64,000 bases of DNA. Origin: an uncultured Bacteroidales bacterium (GTDB taxonomy: Bacteria; Bacteroidota; Bacteroidia; Bacteroidales; UBA932). Within the stretch, counting starts at the first letter, position 1. Every line of letters starts with the position of its first letter. A program made the translations under genes and the position numbers. The stretch is from positions 1 through 64,000 of the forward strand of contig CAMVGM010000002.1 in NCBI GenBank assembly GCA_947167015.1, in the 5' to 3' direction. The notes beneath the pieces are model-generated. The model saw only the letters and a program-made list of their open reading frames with translations, had not been told where the DNA came from and ran no database searches. Below, one piece after another: positions 44,752 through 53,690 of the stretch.

Positions 44752-47076
44752 TCAGGGACGGCAGAGCAGGACCTGGTCCAGCACGACGCCTTCATCCAGC
44801 GCCGTCAGCGTGAGCCGGTGCGTCCCCTCTTTTCCCAGTTGCAGCAGGGTGTCGCGGACGGCCTGGTTGTTCAGCACGTTCTCCTTCCATTCCTCACTGC
44901 GGTCGTAAGTTTCATAAGCGAATGCCACGTGATCACCGCCGTCCACGGAAAGGGTGAAACGGAGTTGCGGGCTGCTGACCGGGTGCGTGGGGACCATCCG
45001 CACGGAGACGACGGCCTCCGCCGCTTCGGTGCTGAAACTGAAAGACACGCTCTCGCCGGGCGTGAGCATCGCGGCACCGCCCTCGTAACCGAGGCCCTCA
45101 CAAGGCGTGAGACGGCCTTTCCCGTCAACGGCATTCCACTTGGCAATGACCGCGGGAGCCGCCGGAAGCGGAGCGTCCGCCTGCACGTGCGGGTATTTCT
45201 GGAAGACCGGCAGCCTGCGGGGCGCCATATTCATCATCCCCTTCCATTTCCCCTGGTTGTACCGGTCCGTCAACGCCTCGATCGCGTCGTAGGCCGCATC
45301 CGCTTCAGCCCAGTCGGCAAGACCGTGCCGGGCCAGCTGGGCGGTGAGTGCTTTCTCATTCATCTTGGCCGCCGCCTGCACGGGATACTGGACGAGGTGA
45401 TAGTACGCGGTCTGGTGGTCCTCAGGAACCAGCGAGGCGCAGTTCTCCACCTGGTCGTACAAGCGGGCGAACTGGTCCATACGCGTCCGGATCGTCGCTT
45501 CATCCCAAGGGAGGTCTTTCACGATGCGGTAGGCCGGGTCCCGCTCTTCCTCGCGCGTATTGCCCATGAATTCGGGCTTGCGGATATAGGAAAGACGGTA
45601 GTACTCCACCAGGGAAGGGAGGACGGCGGATGCGACTTTCCGGCCGAATTCCCGTGTCAGGAAGGCCTTCAGGTGGGCCTGCCAGCCGCTGGCGCGGACG
45701 GCGTCGATGTCCCAGGCCATATCCATAATAAGTTCGATCTGGTACTCTTCCGGCTTGATGTCGCCGACGTTGAGGATCCAGGTCTGGCGGATGCCCTTGT
45801 CGTAGGCCATCCCCATCTGCTGCAGGATCAGGGCCGGGGAATAGGCGCCCAGCCACAGGTAGTCGTGAGGGCGGCCCCAGTAGGAGACGTGGTAGTAGAC
45901 ACCGTTGCCGCCCGGACGGTTGCGCTCGGCTTCGGTCGGGAAATGCCGGATGTAGCCGTAGTTGTCGTCGCACCACATCAGGGTCACGTCCTCGGGGACC
46001 TCCAGGCCTTCGTTGTAGGCCAGGAGCACTTCCTTATAAGGGATGAACACCTGCGGGATCCGCGTCACGTCAGGGTCGACCAGCTCGGAGAGCATCTCCC
46101 GCTGCACGGAGATCACCTCCGCCAACGCTTCCTTCTGCTCCTCAGGCGTATCGGCGCCGCTCATCGGTCCGTCGTGGATGCCGCGCATCCCGAGCGTGTA
46201 CATGATCTCCTGGTCCTTGACCGAAGCGACCCGCTCCCGCCAGAAATCCAGCACCTTGTCGCGGTTGGTGATGAAGTTGTACTCCCCTTCTCCGCGTACG
46301 CGCCACTCGCCGTTGGCGTTGCTGGCCATCGGCTCGCAATGCGAAGTGCCGATGTAGATTCCGTATTTTTCAGCGACGGCCCGGTTCTCTTCCGTCAGGA
46401 AGAACGGGACCGAACAACCGTGCATCGCCGGCCAGAACGAATTGGCACGCAACCGGAGCAGCAGCTCGAAAATCCGGGCGTGGGTCTCGGGACCGATCCG
46501 GCCGGGAACATCCGTCGGTTCCAGCGTCCGGGTCACCCAGGGCACGAAGGCGAAGTCTTCGTCATTGATAAAGATCCCCCGGTACGCGACGTCCGGTTCA
46601 CCGACCTGCCTGAAACCCTTTTTCAGACGGAAATCCTTCCGGGAGGACGGGGTGCAGTCCGCCCACCATTCCCAGGGAGAGACGCCCAGCTTGCGGGACA
46701 GTTCCATCAGACCGTAGGCGACGCCGTGGCCGTCGCTGCCCGCGATCAGCAGCTGCCCGGAAGGCAATACCTTCAGGACGAACGCCTCGTGGTGTCCGGC
46801 GATGGCGGCGACGTCCGGGTCCGCGGCAAAGTCCGGATGGTCCGCCAGGACCAGACGGAGCTTCCCGTCCTGCTGAACCTCGCTGACCGATGCGGAAAGC
46901 ACCTGCCGGAGGTCTTTTCCGAAGATTTCCAGCGCGGTTGTCGCAATGGGTTCATCCACATTGAGTTCCACCGTCACATCTTCCGTGCTCTTCAGCACGA
47001 ATCCCGGCCCCGTCCCGCACGCGGCGGCGACGAGCGCAAGCGACAGAAACAGAGCAAGCCGTCTCATGACTGGCAT
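44752..47076 (-). CDS. Glycoside hydrolase family 115 (alpha-glucuronidase-like), lipoprotein
   Basis: Lipobox LVAAAC; LSRKLGVSPWEWWADCTPS, YRGIFINDEDF, TLGMRGIHDGPM, WCDDNYGYIRHFPTEAERNRPGGNGVYYHVSYWGRPHDYLWL. Confidence 0.9.
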   Translation of the reverse strand: MPVMRRLALFLSLALVAAACGTGPGFVLKSTEDVTVELNVDEPIATTALEIFGKDLRQVLSASVSEVQQDGKLRLVLADHPDFAADPDVAAIAGHHEAFVLKVLPSGQLLIAGSDGHGVAYGLMELSRKLGVSPWEWWADCTPSSRKDFRLKKGFRQVGEPDVAYRGIFINDEDFAFVPWVTRTLEPTDVPGRIGPETHARIFELLLRLRANSFWPAMHGCSVPFFLTEENRAVAEKYGIYIGTSHCEPMASNANGEWRVRGEGEYNFITNRDKVLDFWRERVASVKDQEIMYTLGMRGIHDGPMSGADTPEEQKEALAEVISVQREMLSELVDPDVTRIPQVFIPYKEVLLAYNEGLEVPEDVTLMWCDDNYGYIRHFPTEAERNRPGGNGVYYHVSYWGRPHDYLWLGAYSPALILQQMGMAYDKGIRQTWILNVGDIKPEEYQIELIMDMAWDIDAVRASGWQAHLKAFLTREFGRKVASAVLPSLVEYYRLSYIRKPEFMGNTREEERDPAYRIVKDLPWDEATIRTRMDQFARLYDQVENCASLVPEDHQTAYYHLVQYPVQAAAKMNEKALTAQLARHGLADWAEADAAYDAIEALTDRYNQGKWKGMMNMAPRRLPVFQKYPHVQADAPLPAAPAVIAKWNAVDGKGRLTPCEGLGYEGGAAMLTPGESVSFSFSTEAAEAVVSVRMVPTHPVSSPQLRFTLSVDGGDHVAFAYETYDRSEEWKENVLNNQAVRDTLLQLGKEGTHRLTLTALDEGVVLDQVLLCRP

Positions 47077-50015
47077 TTGATCAGCGCCTTACCCGTGCGC
47101 CCGTCGATGCAGATCTGCAGGTCTTCCCCGAAATGCACCTGACGCAGGAACTGCGTCTCGAACTCGGCCGGCATCGCGTCCAGCCGGGCGGCGTCGAAAC
47201 ACTCGCCGTTGCGGGCGAACGGATTCACGTTCACGTAGCCCGCGTTGAAGGAGGTCATGTTCTGGAAGAAATGCGTGCCCTGGCTGGGATCCACGCGGAA
47301 GTGTTCCAGGCAGCATTCCACGATGGCGCGCGCCTCGGAGATGTCGCTCCACTGCACGGGCACGCCCAGCGTCGGGATGCTGGAGCCCCAGCGGCCGTAG
47401 CCCACCAGCACGTAATTGCGGCCCTCGGCACGCATCCGGTTGTTCAGTTCCCGGAGCTCCGCGGCCATCTGCCGCGTCTTCAGCGTATCGAAGCCGGACT
47501 CGCGCAGGTACACGATGTCGCGCACCCCCTTGATCCAGCCGGGGCCGATGGCACTGCCGGAAGAGACGATGGCGTCGCTCTCGTCCACGCCGCTCCAGTC
47601 CACCTCGGCGCCCAGCCCGTCGGAAGAGATGGGCCGCACCTGCAGGACGTTGAAGATGGCGGGGCTGTCGGAAGGCACGTCCAGGTTGGCGGCGAACTCG
47701 ATCTCCACGCCGCAGCGGACCTCCCGCTGCATGATCTCCAGCAGTTCGTTCAGGATGCCGGCAAGCGGGAAGGTGTTATATTTCAGGATGTGCGCGAAGG
47801 TGATGAATTTCGGTCCGGCCGGCACCGGGGAATCCACGATGCGCTGGTTCTCGTAGTCATAGGTGGAGACCACCTTGGAGAAGGTACGGAACGCGCCGCA
47901 CTCCGTGACCGGAATGCGCTCCAGGTTGACCGCGTCGTCCACCGAAGTCTTGAACTTGTCCGGCTGCAGGTCCAGGGCGAACATCGCCTGCTGGGTCTCG
48001 GTCATCGTCAGTTCGGGCGTCGATGTCTGCAGGACGTTGCGCGGATACTTCGGCGAGAAGCGGAGCACCTGGTCGCCGTCCACGACGGCCTTGCCTAGGC
48101 CGAAGGCGAGCTTGGCCACGCCGTCTTCCGGCGTCTCGTAGCCCAGCGGATAGAAGTTCACCGAACGGGCCACGCCCGACAGGGTCGGGAAGAAATAGCC
48201 GCGGTCCTCGCTGCCGCAGATCTCCTGCAGCACGATCGCCATCTTTTCCTCGGAAAGGACGTTCGCCGTAGCGGTGATGTAGCCTCTGGATGAGGCGAAA
48301 TACACGGAGGCATAGACACTCTTGATGGCCTTGGACAGCAAGCGGAGCTGCTGGTCCTCGTTCTCCGTGTGCGGGATCATATAGGTCGAATAGACGCCCG
48401 CAAAAGGTTGATAGTAAGAATCTTCCAATTTGGAAGAAGAGCGTACGGCGAGCGGCTTCCGCACATTGCGGATGAATACGCGCAGCGCCTCGGTCAGCTC
48501 CTGCGGAAGGGTGGACGCCACGAATTCCGACAGGATTTCGGCGTCCGTCAGGTCGGAGTTGATGACGAATTTCAGACCATTCTCCCGGATGAAACGGTCG
48601 AAGAATTCCGTGGTAATCACGAGGGTCCGCGGCACCAGCACGCGCACGTCCTCCCACTTGTCGTAGAGGTCGTATTTCTGCAGGATGTGGTTCAGGAAGG
48701 CCAGGCCGCGCGCCTTTCCGCCCATCGATCCCGAACCGACGCGGGCGAAGCGGATGGCGTCGTTGTAGGAGGCCGCATCGAAGCTCGCCACCACGCCGAG
48801 GCCCTGGCTGATCCGGTAGTCCCGGATCATCCGCAGGTTCATCTCGCGCACCTCGGCGACATCCTCGTCGGAATGGATGCGGATCGGCCGGAAGAGATCG
48901 CCGATTGAGAAGATGCCGCGGCCGTAGAACCAGCGGGAGATGTAGTTCCGGTTCACCAGGTCGCGCAGGGCGCCGTCGGACATCCGGGCCATCACCTGCT
49001 CGAATTCATAGAGGTTGTGCGCCCGGGCGGTCACCCGGCCCGTCTTGGGGTCGGTCACGATGAAATCGCCGAATCCGAACTCGCGCCCGATGTATTCCGA
49101 CACCTCCTGGGTGAGGGTCTTGGAGCGCTTGTGCACGAAACCAACGCCGAGCTGCGCGGCCACGGCACGCATGCTTTCCTGCGAAGACTGCATCAGGAAA
49201 GGCATGGTCGGGTTCTCCTTCCGGACCATGCGGCAGAGGTCGATGCCGGCGTCGCTCTTTTCCGTCTCCGGCTTGTCGCCCCGGTGCAGGACGAAGCCGA
49301 TGTCGGAAATGATGCCCAGGATGTTGTCCTTGTATTTCTGGTAATACTCGCAGGCCTCGTCGTAACACGTGGCCATCAGGATCTTGGGCCGGGCGCGCTT
49401 GCGGAGGAACTGCTGTTCCTCGTTGAGCGCGTCGCGCACCGCCTCGCTGTTCTGCTGGAGCACCAGCTTGTAGAGCAGGGGCAGGTAGGTCGAATAGTAG
49501 CGCACGGAGTCTTCTACCAAAAGGATGACGCGGGCGCCGGACTGCAGGCAGTCATGCTCGGCGTTGAGCTTGTCCTCGAGCAGCTTGATGATGGCGATGA
49601 GCACGTCCGTGGAGTTGTTCCAGCAGAAGACGTAGTCGATGCCCTCGTGGTCGTGGTCCGCGATTTTCTGATAGATCTCCCGGGAGAAGGCGCTCAGCAG
49701 GACGATCGGGGTGTCCGGCACGAGTTCCTTGGCTTTCACCGAGAAGCCGAACACGTCCAACTTGCCGACGTTGTACATCGTGATGATGAGGTCGAAAGCG
49801 TTGTCCCGTTCGAGGATCCCGAGGGCGTCCAGGGTGGACTCGGCCCGCACGATGGCGGGCGGGTTGCTCAGGTTGAGCTCGGCGTACTCCTGGGTGATCT
49901 GGGCTTCGATGTGTCCGTCCTCCTCGAGGGAGAAGCTGTCGTAGTTGTTGCAAACCAGGAGGATCCGGCGGATCCTCCTGGCCATCAATTTAGTATAATC
50001 CGTGTCGTTGCGCAT
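47064..50015 (-). CDS. Tandem receiver-like domains fused to a PPDK_N (PEP/pyruvate-binding) ATP-grasp domain
   Basis: 983 aa; two receiver-like modules (RRILLVCNNYD..., RVILLVEDSVRYY...IISDIGF...FVHKRSKT), then GSMGGKARGLAFLNHIL, AVRSSSKLEDSYYQPFAGVYSTY, VLQEICGSEDRGYFFPTLSG. Confidence 0.85.
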   Translation of the reverse strand: MRNDTDYTKLMARRIRRILLVCNNYDSFSLEEDGHIEAQITQEYAELNLSNPPAIVRAESTLDALGILERDNAFDLIITMYNVGKLDVFGFSVKAKELVPDTPIVLLSAFSREIYQKIADHDHEGIDYVFCWNNSTDVLIAIIKLLEDKLNAEHDCLQSGARVILLVEDSVRYYSTYLPLLYKLVLQQNSEAVRDALNEEQQFLRKRARPKILMATCYDEACEYYQKYKDNILGIISDIGFVLHRGDKPETEKSDAGIDLCRMVRKENPTMPFLMQSSQESMRAVAAQLGVGFVHKRSKTLTQEVSEYIGREFGFGDFIVTDPKTGRVTARAHNLYEFEQVMARMSDGALRDLVNRNYISRWFYGRGIFSIGDLFRPIRIHSDEDVAEVREMNLRMIRDYRISQGLGVVASFDAASYNDAIRFARVGSGSMGGKARGLAFLNHILQKYDLYDKWEDVRVLVPRTLVITTEFFDRFIRENGLKFVINSDLTDAEILSEFVASTLPQELTEALRVFIRNVRKPLAVRSSSKLEDSYYQPFAGVYSTYMIPHTENEDQQLRLLSKAIKSVYASVYFASSRGYITATANVLSEEKMAIVLQEICGSEDRGYFFPTLSGVARSVNFYPLGYETPEDGVAKLAFGLGKAVVDGDQVLRFSPKYPRNVLQTSTPELTMTETQQAMFALDLQPDKFKTSVDDAVNLERIPVTECGAFRTFSKVVSTYDYENQRIVDSPVPAGPKFITFAHILKYNTFPLAGILNELLEIMQREVRCGVEIEFAANLDVPSDSPAIFNVLQVRPISSDGLGAEVDWSGVDESDAIVSSGSAIGPGWIKGVRDIVYLRESGFDTLKTRQMAAELRELNNRMRAEGRNYVLVGYGRWGSSIPTLGVPVQWSDISEARAIVECCLEHFRVDPSQGTHFFQNMTSFNAGYVNVNPFARNGECFDAARLDAMPAEFETQFLRQVHFGEDLQICIDGRTGKALIKCQS

Positions 50016-50021
50016 ACTTTA

Positions 50022-51377
50022 TCAGACCAATCCCTGGTCCACCATCGCGTTGGCCACCTTGATGAAGCCGGCGATGTTGGCGCCCTTGACGTAGTTGATG
50101 TAGCCGTCCTCCTCGGTGCCATACTTGATGCAGGCGGCGTGGATGTCGGACATGATACGGTGCAGGTGCTCGTCCACTTCCTCGGAGGTCCATTTCTGGC
50201 GGATGGAGTTCTGGGTCATCTCCAGGCCGGATGTCGCCACGCCGCCGGCGTTGGACGCCTTGCCCGGCGAGTAGAGCATCTTCTTTTCCTGGAAGATGGC
50301 GATGGCTTCCGGCGTGGAAGGCATGTTCGCGCCTTCGACCACGCACCAGCAGCCGCCCTTCACCAGGTTCTCCGCGTCAGCCTTCTCGATCTCGTTCTGC
50401 GTGGCGCAAGGGAGCGCGATGTCGCAGGGGATGCGCCAGGGGCGCTCGCCCGGGAAGTACTGGGCCTGGGGGTACTTGTTCACATATTCCTTGATACGGC
50501 CGCGGCGGATGTTCTTGAGTTCGAGCACGAACTTGTGCTTCTCCTCATCCAGTCCTTCAGGGTCGTAGATGAAGCCGTCGGAGTCGGACAGGGTCACGAC
50601 CTTGGCACCCAGGCGCATCGCCTTCTGGGCGGCGTACTGGGCAACGTTGCCGGAGCCGGAGATGACGACGGTCTTGCCCTCGAAGCTCTCCTTGCGGGTG
50701 GCGAGCATCTCCTGGGCGAAGTAGCAGACGCCGTAGCCGGTGGCTTCCGTGCGGAGACGGCTGCCGCCCCAGGCGACGCCCTTGCCGGTCAGCGTGCCGG
50801 TGAACTCGTCGCGGAGGCGCTTGTACTGGCCGAACATGTAGCCGATCTCGCGGCCGCCCACGCCGATGTCACCGGCAGGCACGTCGGTGTCGGCGCCGAT
50901 GTGGCGCTGCAGTTCGGTCATGAAACTCTGGCAGAAACGCATCACCTCGGCGTCGGACTTGCCGCGCGGGCTGAAGTCGGAACCGCCCTTGCCGCCGCCC
51001 ATCGGGAGCGTGGTCAGCGAGTTCTTGAAGGTCTGCTCGAAGGCAAGGAACTTCAGGATGCTGAGGTTCACGCTCGCGTGGAAGCGGATGCCGCCCTTGT
51101 AGGGTCCCAGGGCGCTGTTCATCTGCACGCGGTAACCGCGGTTGATATGGATCTCGCCCTTGTCGTCGGTCCAGGGGACGCGGAACATGATGACCCGCTC
51201 CGGCTCGACCATCCGCTCAAGGATCTTGAGATCCATCAGATAAGGGTAAGAGGTGACATAAGGTGCTACACTTTCCACCACCTCCCGGACAGCCTGGTGG
51301 AACTCCTTCTCGCCAGGGTTGCGCGCGACCAGTTCATCCATGAAGCGGTCGACGTAGTTCTGAGTAAATTTGTCCAT
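50022..51377 (-). CDS. gdhA: NADP-specific glutamate dehydrogenase
   Basis: 451 aa; LPMGGGKGGSDFSPRGKSD, PAGDIGVGGREIGYMFGQYK. Confidence 0.96.
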   Translation of the reverse strand: MDKFTQNYVDRFMDELVARNPGEKEFHQAVREVVESVAPYVTSYPYLMDLKILERMVEPERVIMFRVPWTDDKGEIHINRGYRVQMNSALGPYKGGIRFHASVNLSILKFLAFEQTFKNSLTTLPMGGGKGGSDFSPRGKSDAEVMRFCQSFMTELQRHIGADTDVPAGDIGVGGREIGYMFGQYKRLRDEFTGTLTGKGVAWGGSRLRTEATGYGVCYFAQEMLATRKESFEGKTVVISGSGNVAQYAAQKAMRLGAKVVTLSDSDGFIYDPEGLDEEKHKFVLELKNIRRGRIKEYVNKYPQAQYFPGERPWRIPCDIALPCATQNEIEKADAENLVKGGCWCVVEGANMPSTPEAIAIFQEKKMLYSPGKASNAGGVATSGLEMTQNSIRQKWTSEEVDEHLHRIMSDIHAACIKYGTEEDGYINYVKGANIAGFIKVANAMVDQGLV

Positions 51378-51403
51378 AATGAGGGATAATAACTAACCGG
51401 TTT

Positions 51404-51411
51404 CAAATATA
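51404..51411 (-). promoter_or_regulatory. -7 box TATATTTG upstream of gdhA
   Basis: Reverse complement of CAAATATA, 27 nt upstream of the gdhA ATG; no clear -33 TTTG. Confidence 0.45.
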
Positions 51412-51464
51412 AGTTTTTTCCACGAAAAACCGACCACCTCCCCGCAGTTTTTTTTCACTACAGA

Positions 51465-51643
51465 TCCGATTCGCAAGCAGTTTGCCCTGCTTCGCCCCGG
51501 CAGCAGCTCCGGTTCGCAGGCAGCTTGCCCCGCAAACCTTCCGTTCGCTTCGCTCACTCCATCCCTCCCACTTCGTGGGCCCCTCCCGCTCATGAGCCGC
51601 GGGCGGCTACGGTTTGCTCGGGCAGCTGCCTGCGAACCGGAGC
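51465..51643. repeat. Structured repeat element: two direct and one inverted copy of a 26-bp motif
   Basis: TCCGATTCGCAAGCAGTTTGCCCTGC (51465-51490), TCCGGTTCGCAGGCAGCTTGCCCCGC (51508-51533), inverted TCCGGTTCGCAGGCAGCTGCCCGAGC (51616-51641); 20-bp perfect inverted repeat 51506-51525/51624-51643. Confidence 0.85.
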
Positions 51644-51684
51644 CGAAGCCGGCCGGAGGGATACTGAAAAAAAGTCAGAGAAAC

Positions 51685-51767
51685 TGACAAAATGTCTTGA
51701 TTTTCAATATGTTATGTGGTTACTTCGGACATTTTGACGCAAAAAGGCGGGTGGTCCAGGGATTGTA
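51685..51767 (+). promoter_or_regulatory. Candidate UAS pair and sigma-54-like promoter upstream of hsp20
   Basis: TGACAAAATGTC (51685-51696) and its inverted near-copy GACATTTTGAC (51728-51738), then TGGTCCAgggaTTGTA (51752-51767), with GG-N10-G spacing as in TGGCACG-N4-TTGCA. Confidence 0.4.
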
Positions 51768-51841
51768 TTCTTGTAAGGCGTCCCCCGGTCGGGACAAGGT
51801 TAAAATGTTAAACGACTTTAAAAATGATAGGAGATTTGATT

Positions 51842-52273
51842 ATGTATCCCGTTAAAAGAAACCAGGCTTGGATTCCGAGCATTTTCGGTGACCTGTTCGA
51901 CGATTTTGCAGTAATGCCTGCAAAGCAGTTTGCCTCCCCTGCCGTCAACATCAAGGAGACCGACAAGGACTTCCAGATCGAGATCGCGGCCCCGGGCATG
52001 ACGAAGGAAGATTTCGCCATCCGCGTGGACAACGACGAAGAACTGGTGATCGCGCTGGAAAAGAAGCACGAGAACAAAGAAGAGAAGAAAGGCGAGAACT
52101 ACCTCCGCCGCGAGTTCTCCTACACGTCCTACCATCAGGCATTCACCCTGCCGGAGAACATCGACGTCGAAGCCATCAAGGCCAACATGACCAACGGTGT
52201 GCTGGGCATCGTCCTCCCGAAGAAGACCCCCGAGAAGCAGATTCCCGCTTCGCGCCACATCGCCATCGAGTGA
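51842..52273 (+). CDS. Hsp20/alpha-crystallin small heat-shock protein
   Basis: ACD fold: DKDFQIEIAAPGMTKEDFAIRVDNDEELVIALEKK..., NGVLGIVLPKK; AGGAG upstream of ATG 51842. Confidence 0.93.
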   Translation: MYPVKRNQAWIPSIFGDLFDDFAVMPAKQFASPAVNIKETDKDFQIEIAAPGMTKEDFAIRVDNDEELVIALEKKHENKEEKKGENYLRREFSYTSYHQAFTLPENIDVEAIKANMTNGVLGIVLPKKTPEKQIPASRHIAIE

Positions 52274-52369
52274 TCGCTCCAGGCTTTCCGCACAAAGGGG
52301 ATGACCGCGCAGGTCACCCCCTTTTTCTTTGCCCTGTTGATTATCAGGGATTTTTACTATTTTTGTGGT

Positions 52370-53671
52370 ATGGAAGAACAAAAGATGGACGCCAGCCTTT
52401 CTGAAGTGCTGGAGGTGGCCGCCGAAGCAGGGCATATCCTGTTGGAAAACGGCGCCGAGATCTCCCGCGTGGAAGACATCATGTTCCGCATCGCTTCCCA
52501 TTACGGGGTGGATTCGGGCAGTTTCTTCGTGCTCAGCAACGGCATCTTCACCACGGGAACGGTGGACAAGGTCCGCTCGTCCGGTGGCCAGGCGCAGACG
52601 TACGCCAATGTGGAATTCATCCCGCTGCGCGGCATCCAGCTCTCCAAGGTAGTCGCCGTCAACCGCCTGAGTTACGACATCGCCTACGGCCTGTGCAGCC
52701 TGGAGCAGGCTCGTGAAAGGCTGCGTCTCATCCGCAACTCCCCCGGCAAGCCCTTCTGGGAACTCATCCTCGGCGCCGCCCTGGGCGCCGGAGGATTCTG
52801 CGCGGTATTCGGAGGCGGCTGGCTGGACAGCGCCGCTGCATTCACGGTAGGCGCCCTGCTGTATGCCTACGTGCTCCTCTTCAGTTCCCGCTTCCTCTCG
52901 AAGATCGTCGGAGGAATCAGCAACGCCCTGCTGGCCACTCTGTTGTGTATCCTTTCCTACAGGATCGGCATCGGCAGCAGCCTGGGCAACATCATCATCG
53001 GCGCCATCATGCCCCTGATTCCAGGAGTGCCTTTCGTCAACGGGGTCAGGGACCTGGCCAACTCGGACTACATCGCCGGGCTGACCCGCCTGACGGACGC
53101 GATGCTGGGTTTCGTCTGCATCGCCCTGGGCGTGGCTTTCGGCTTCCTGCTGGACGGCTGGCTGTTCGGCGGCATGCTCGCCCTGGAAGGGATGAGCGTG
53201 AACCCGCAGACGGCGGCCTTGTTCATCCAGGCGGCGGCCGCCTTCGCCGGTACGCTGGCCTTCGCCGCGCTTTTCGGCGTCCCGCGCGCCCAGTATCTCA
53301 CCGTCGGCGTCATCGGCGCCATCGGCTGGACAGCCTGCCTGCTGCTGATGCAACAGGCGGGATGCGGACCCACCGTAGCCGTGATCCTGTCTTCCGTCCT
53401 GATCTGCATCTGTTCCCGCATCGCAGCCTCCTGGCAGAAATGTCCCGCCCAGGTGTTCCTGCTCTGCGGCATCTTCACCCTCGTTCCCGGAGCCGGCATC
53501 TTCTGGTGCACCTATCATCTGGTGTCGGGCGAGGTAGCCCTGTCGCTATCCAGCGGATTCGTCGCCGTCAAGGCGGCCGTCGGCATCGTCCTCGGCATCA
53601 TCCTGGCGATGGAACTGCCCCAGCGCATCTTTTCCGGCAGACGGCCCCAGCCGGGGCAGGATGTCCATTGA
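52370..53671 (+). CDS. Threonine/serine exporter family protein (ThrE-type)
   Basis: AGHILLENGAEISRVEDIMFRIASHYG, multi-TM, IMPLIPGVPFVNGVRDL, C-terminal second exporter domain. Confidence 0.88.
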   Translation: MEEQKMDASLSEVLEVAAEAGHILLENGAEISRVEDIMFRIASHYGVDSGSFFVLSNGIFTTGTVDKVRSSGGQAQTYANVEFIPLRGIQLSKVVAVNRLSYDIAYGLCSLEQARERLRLIRNSPGKPFWELILGAALGAGGFCAVFGGGWLDSAAAFTVGALLYAYVLLFSSRFLSKIVGGISNALLATLLCILSYRIGIGSSLGNIIIGAIMPLIPGVPFVNGVRDLANSDYIAGLTRLTDAMLGFVCIALGVAFGFLLDGWLFGGMLALEGMSVNPQTAALFIQAAAAFAGTLAFAALFGVPRAQYLTVGVIGAIGWTACLLLMQQAGCGPTVAVILSSVLICICSRIAASWQKCPAQVFLLCGIFTLVPGAGIFWCTYHLVSGEVALSLSSGFVAVKAAVGIVLGIILAMELPQRIFSGRRPQPGQDVH

Positions 53672-53690
53672 TTCCTTTTTTATTCCCGAT

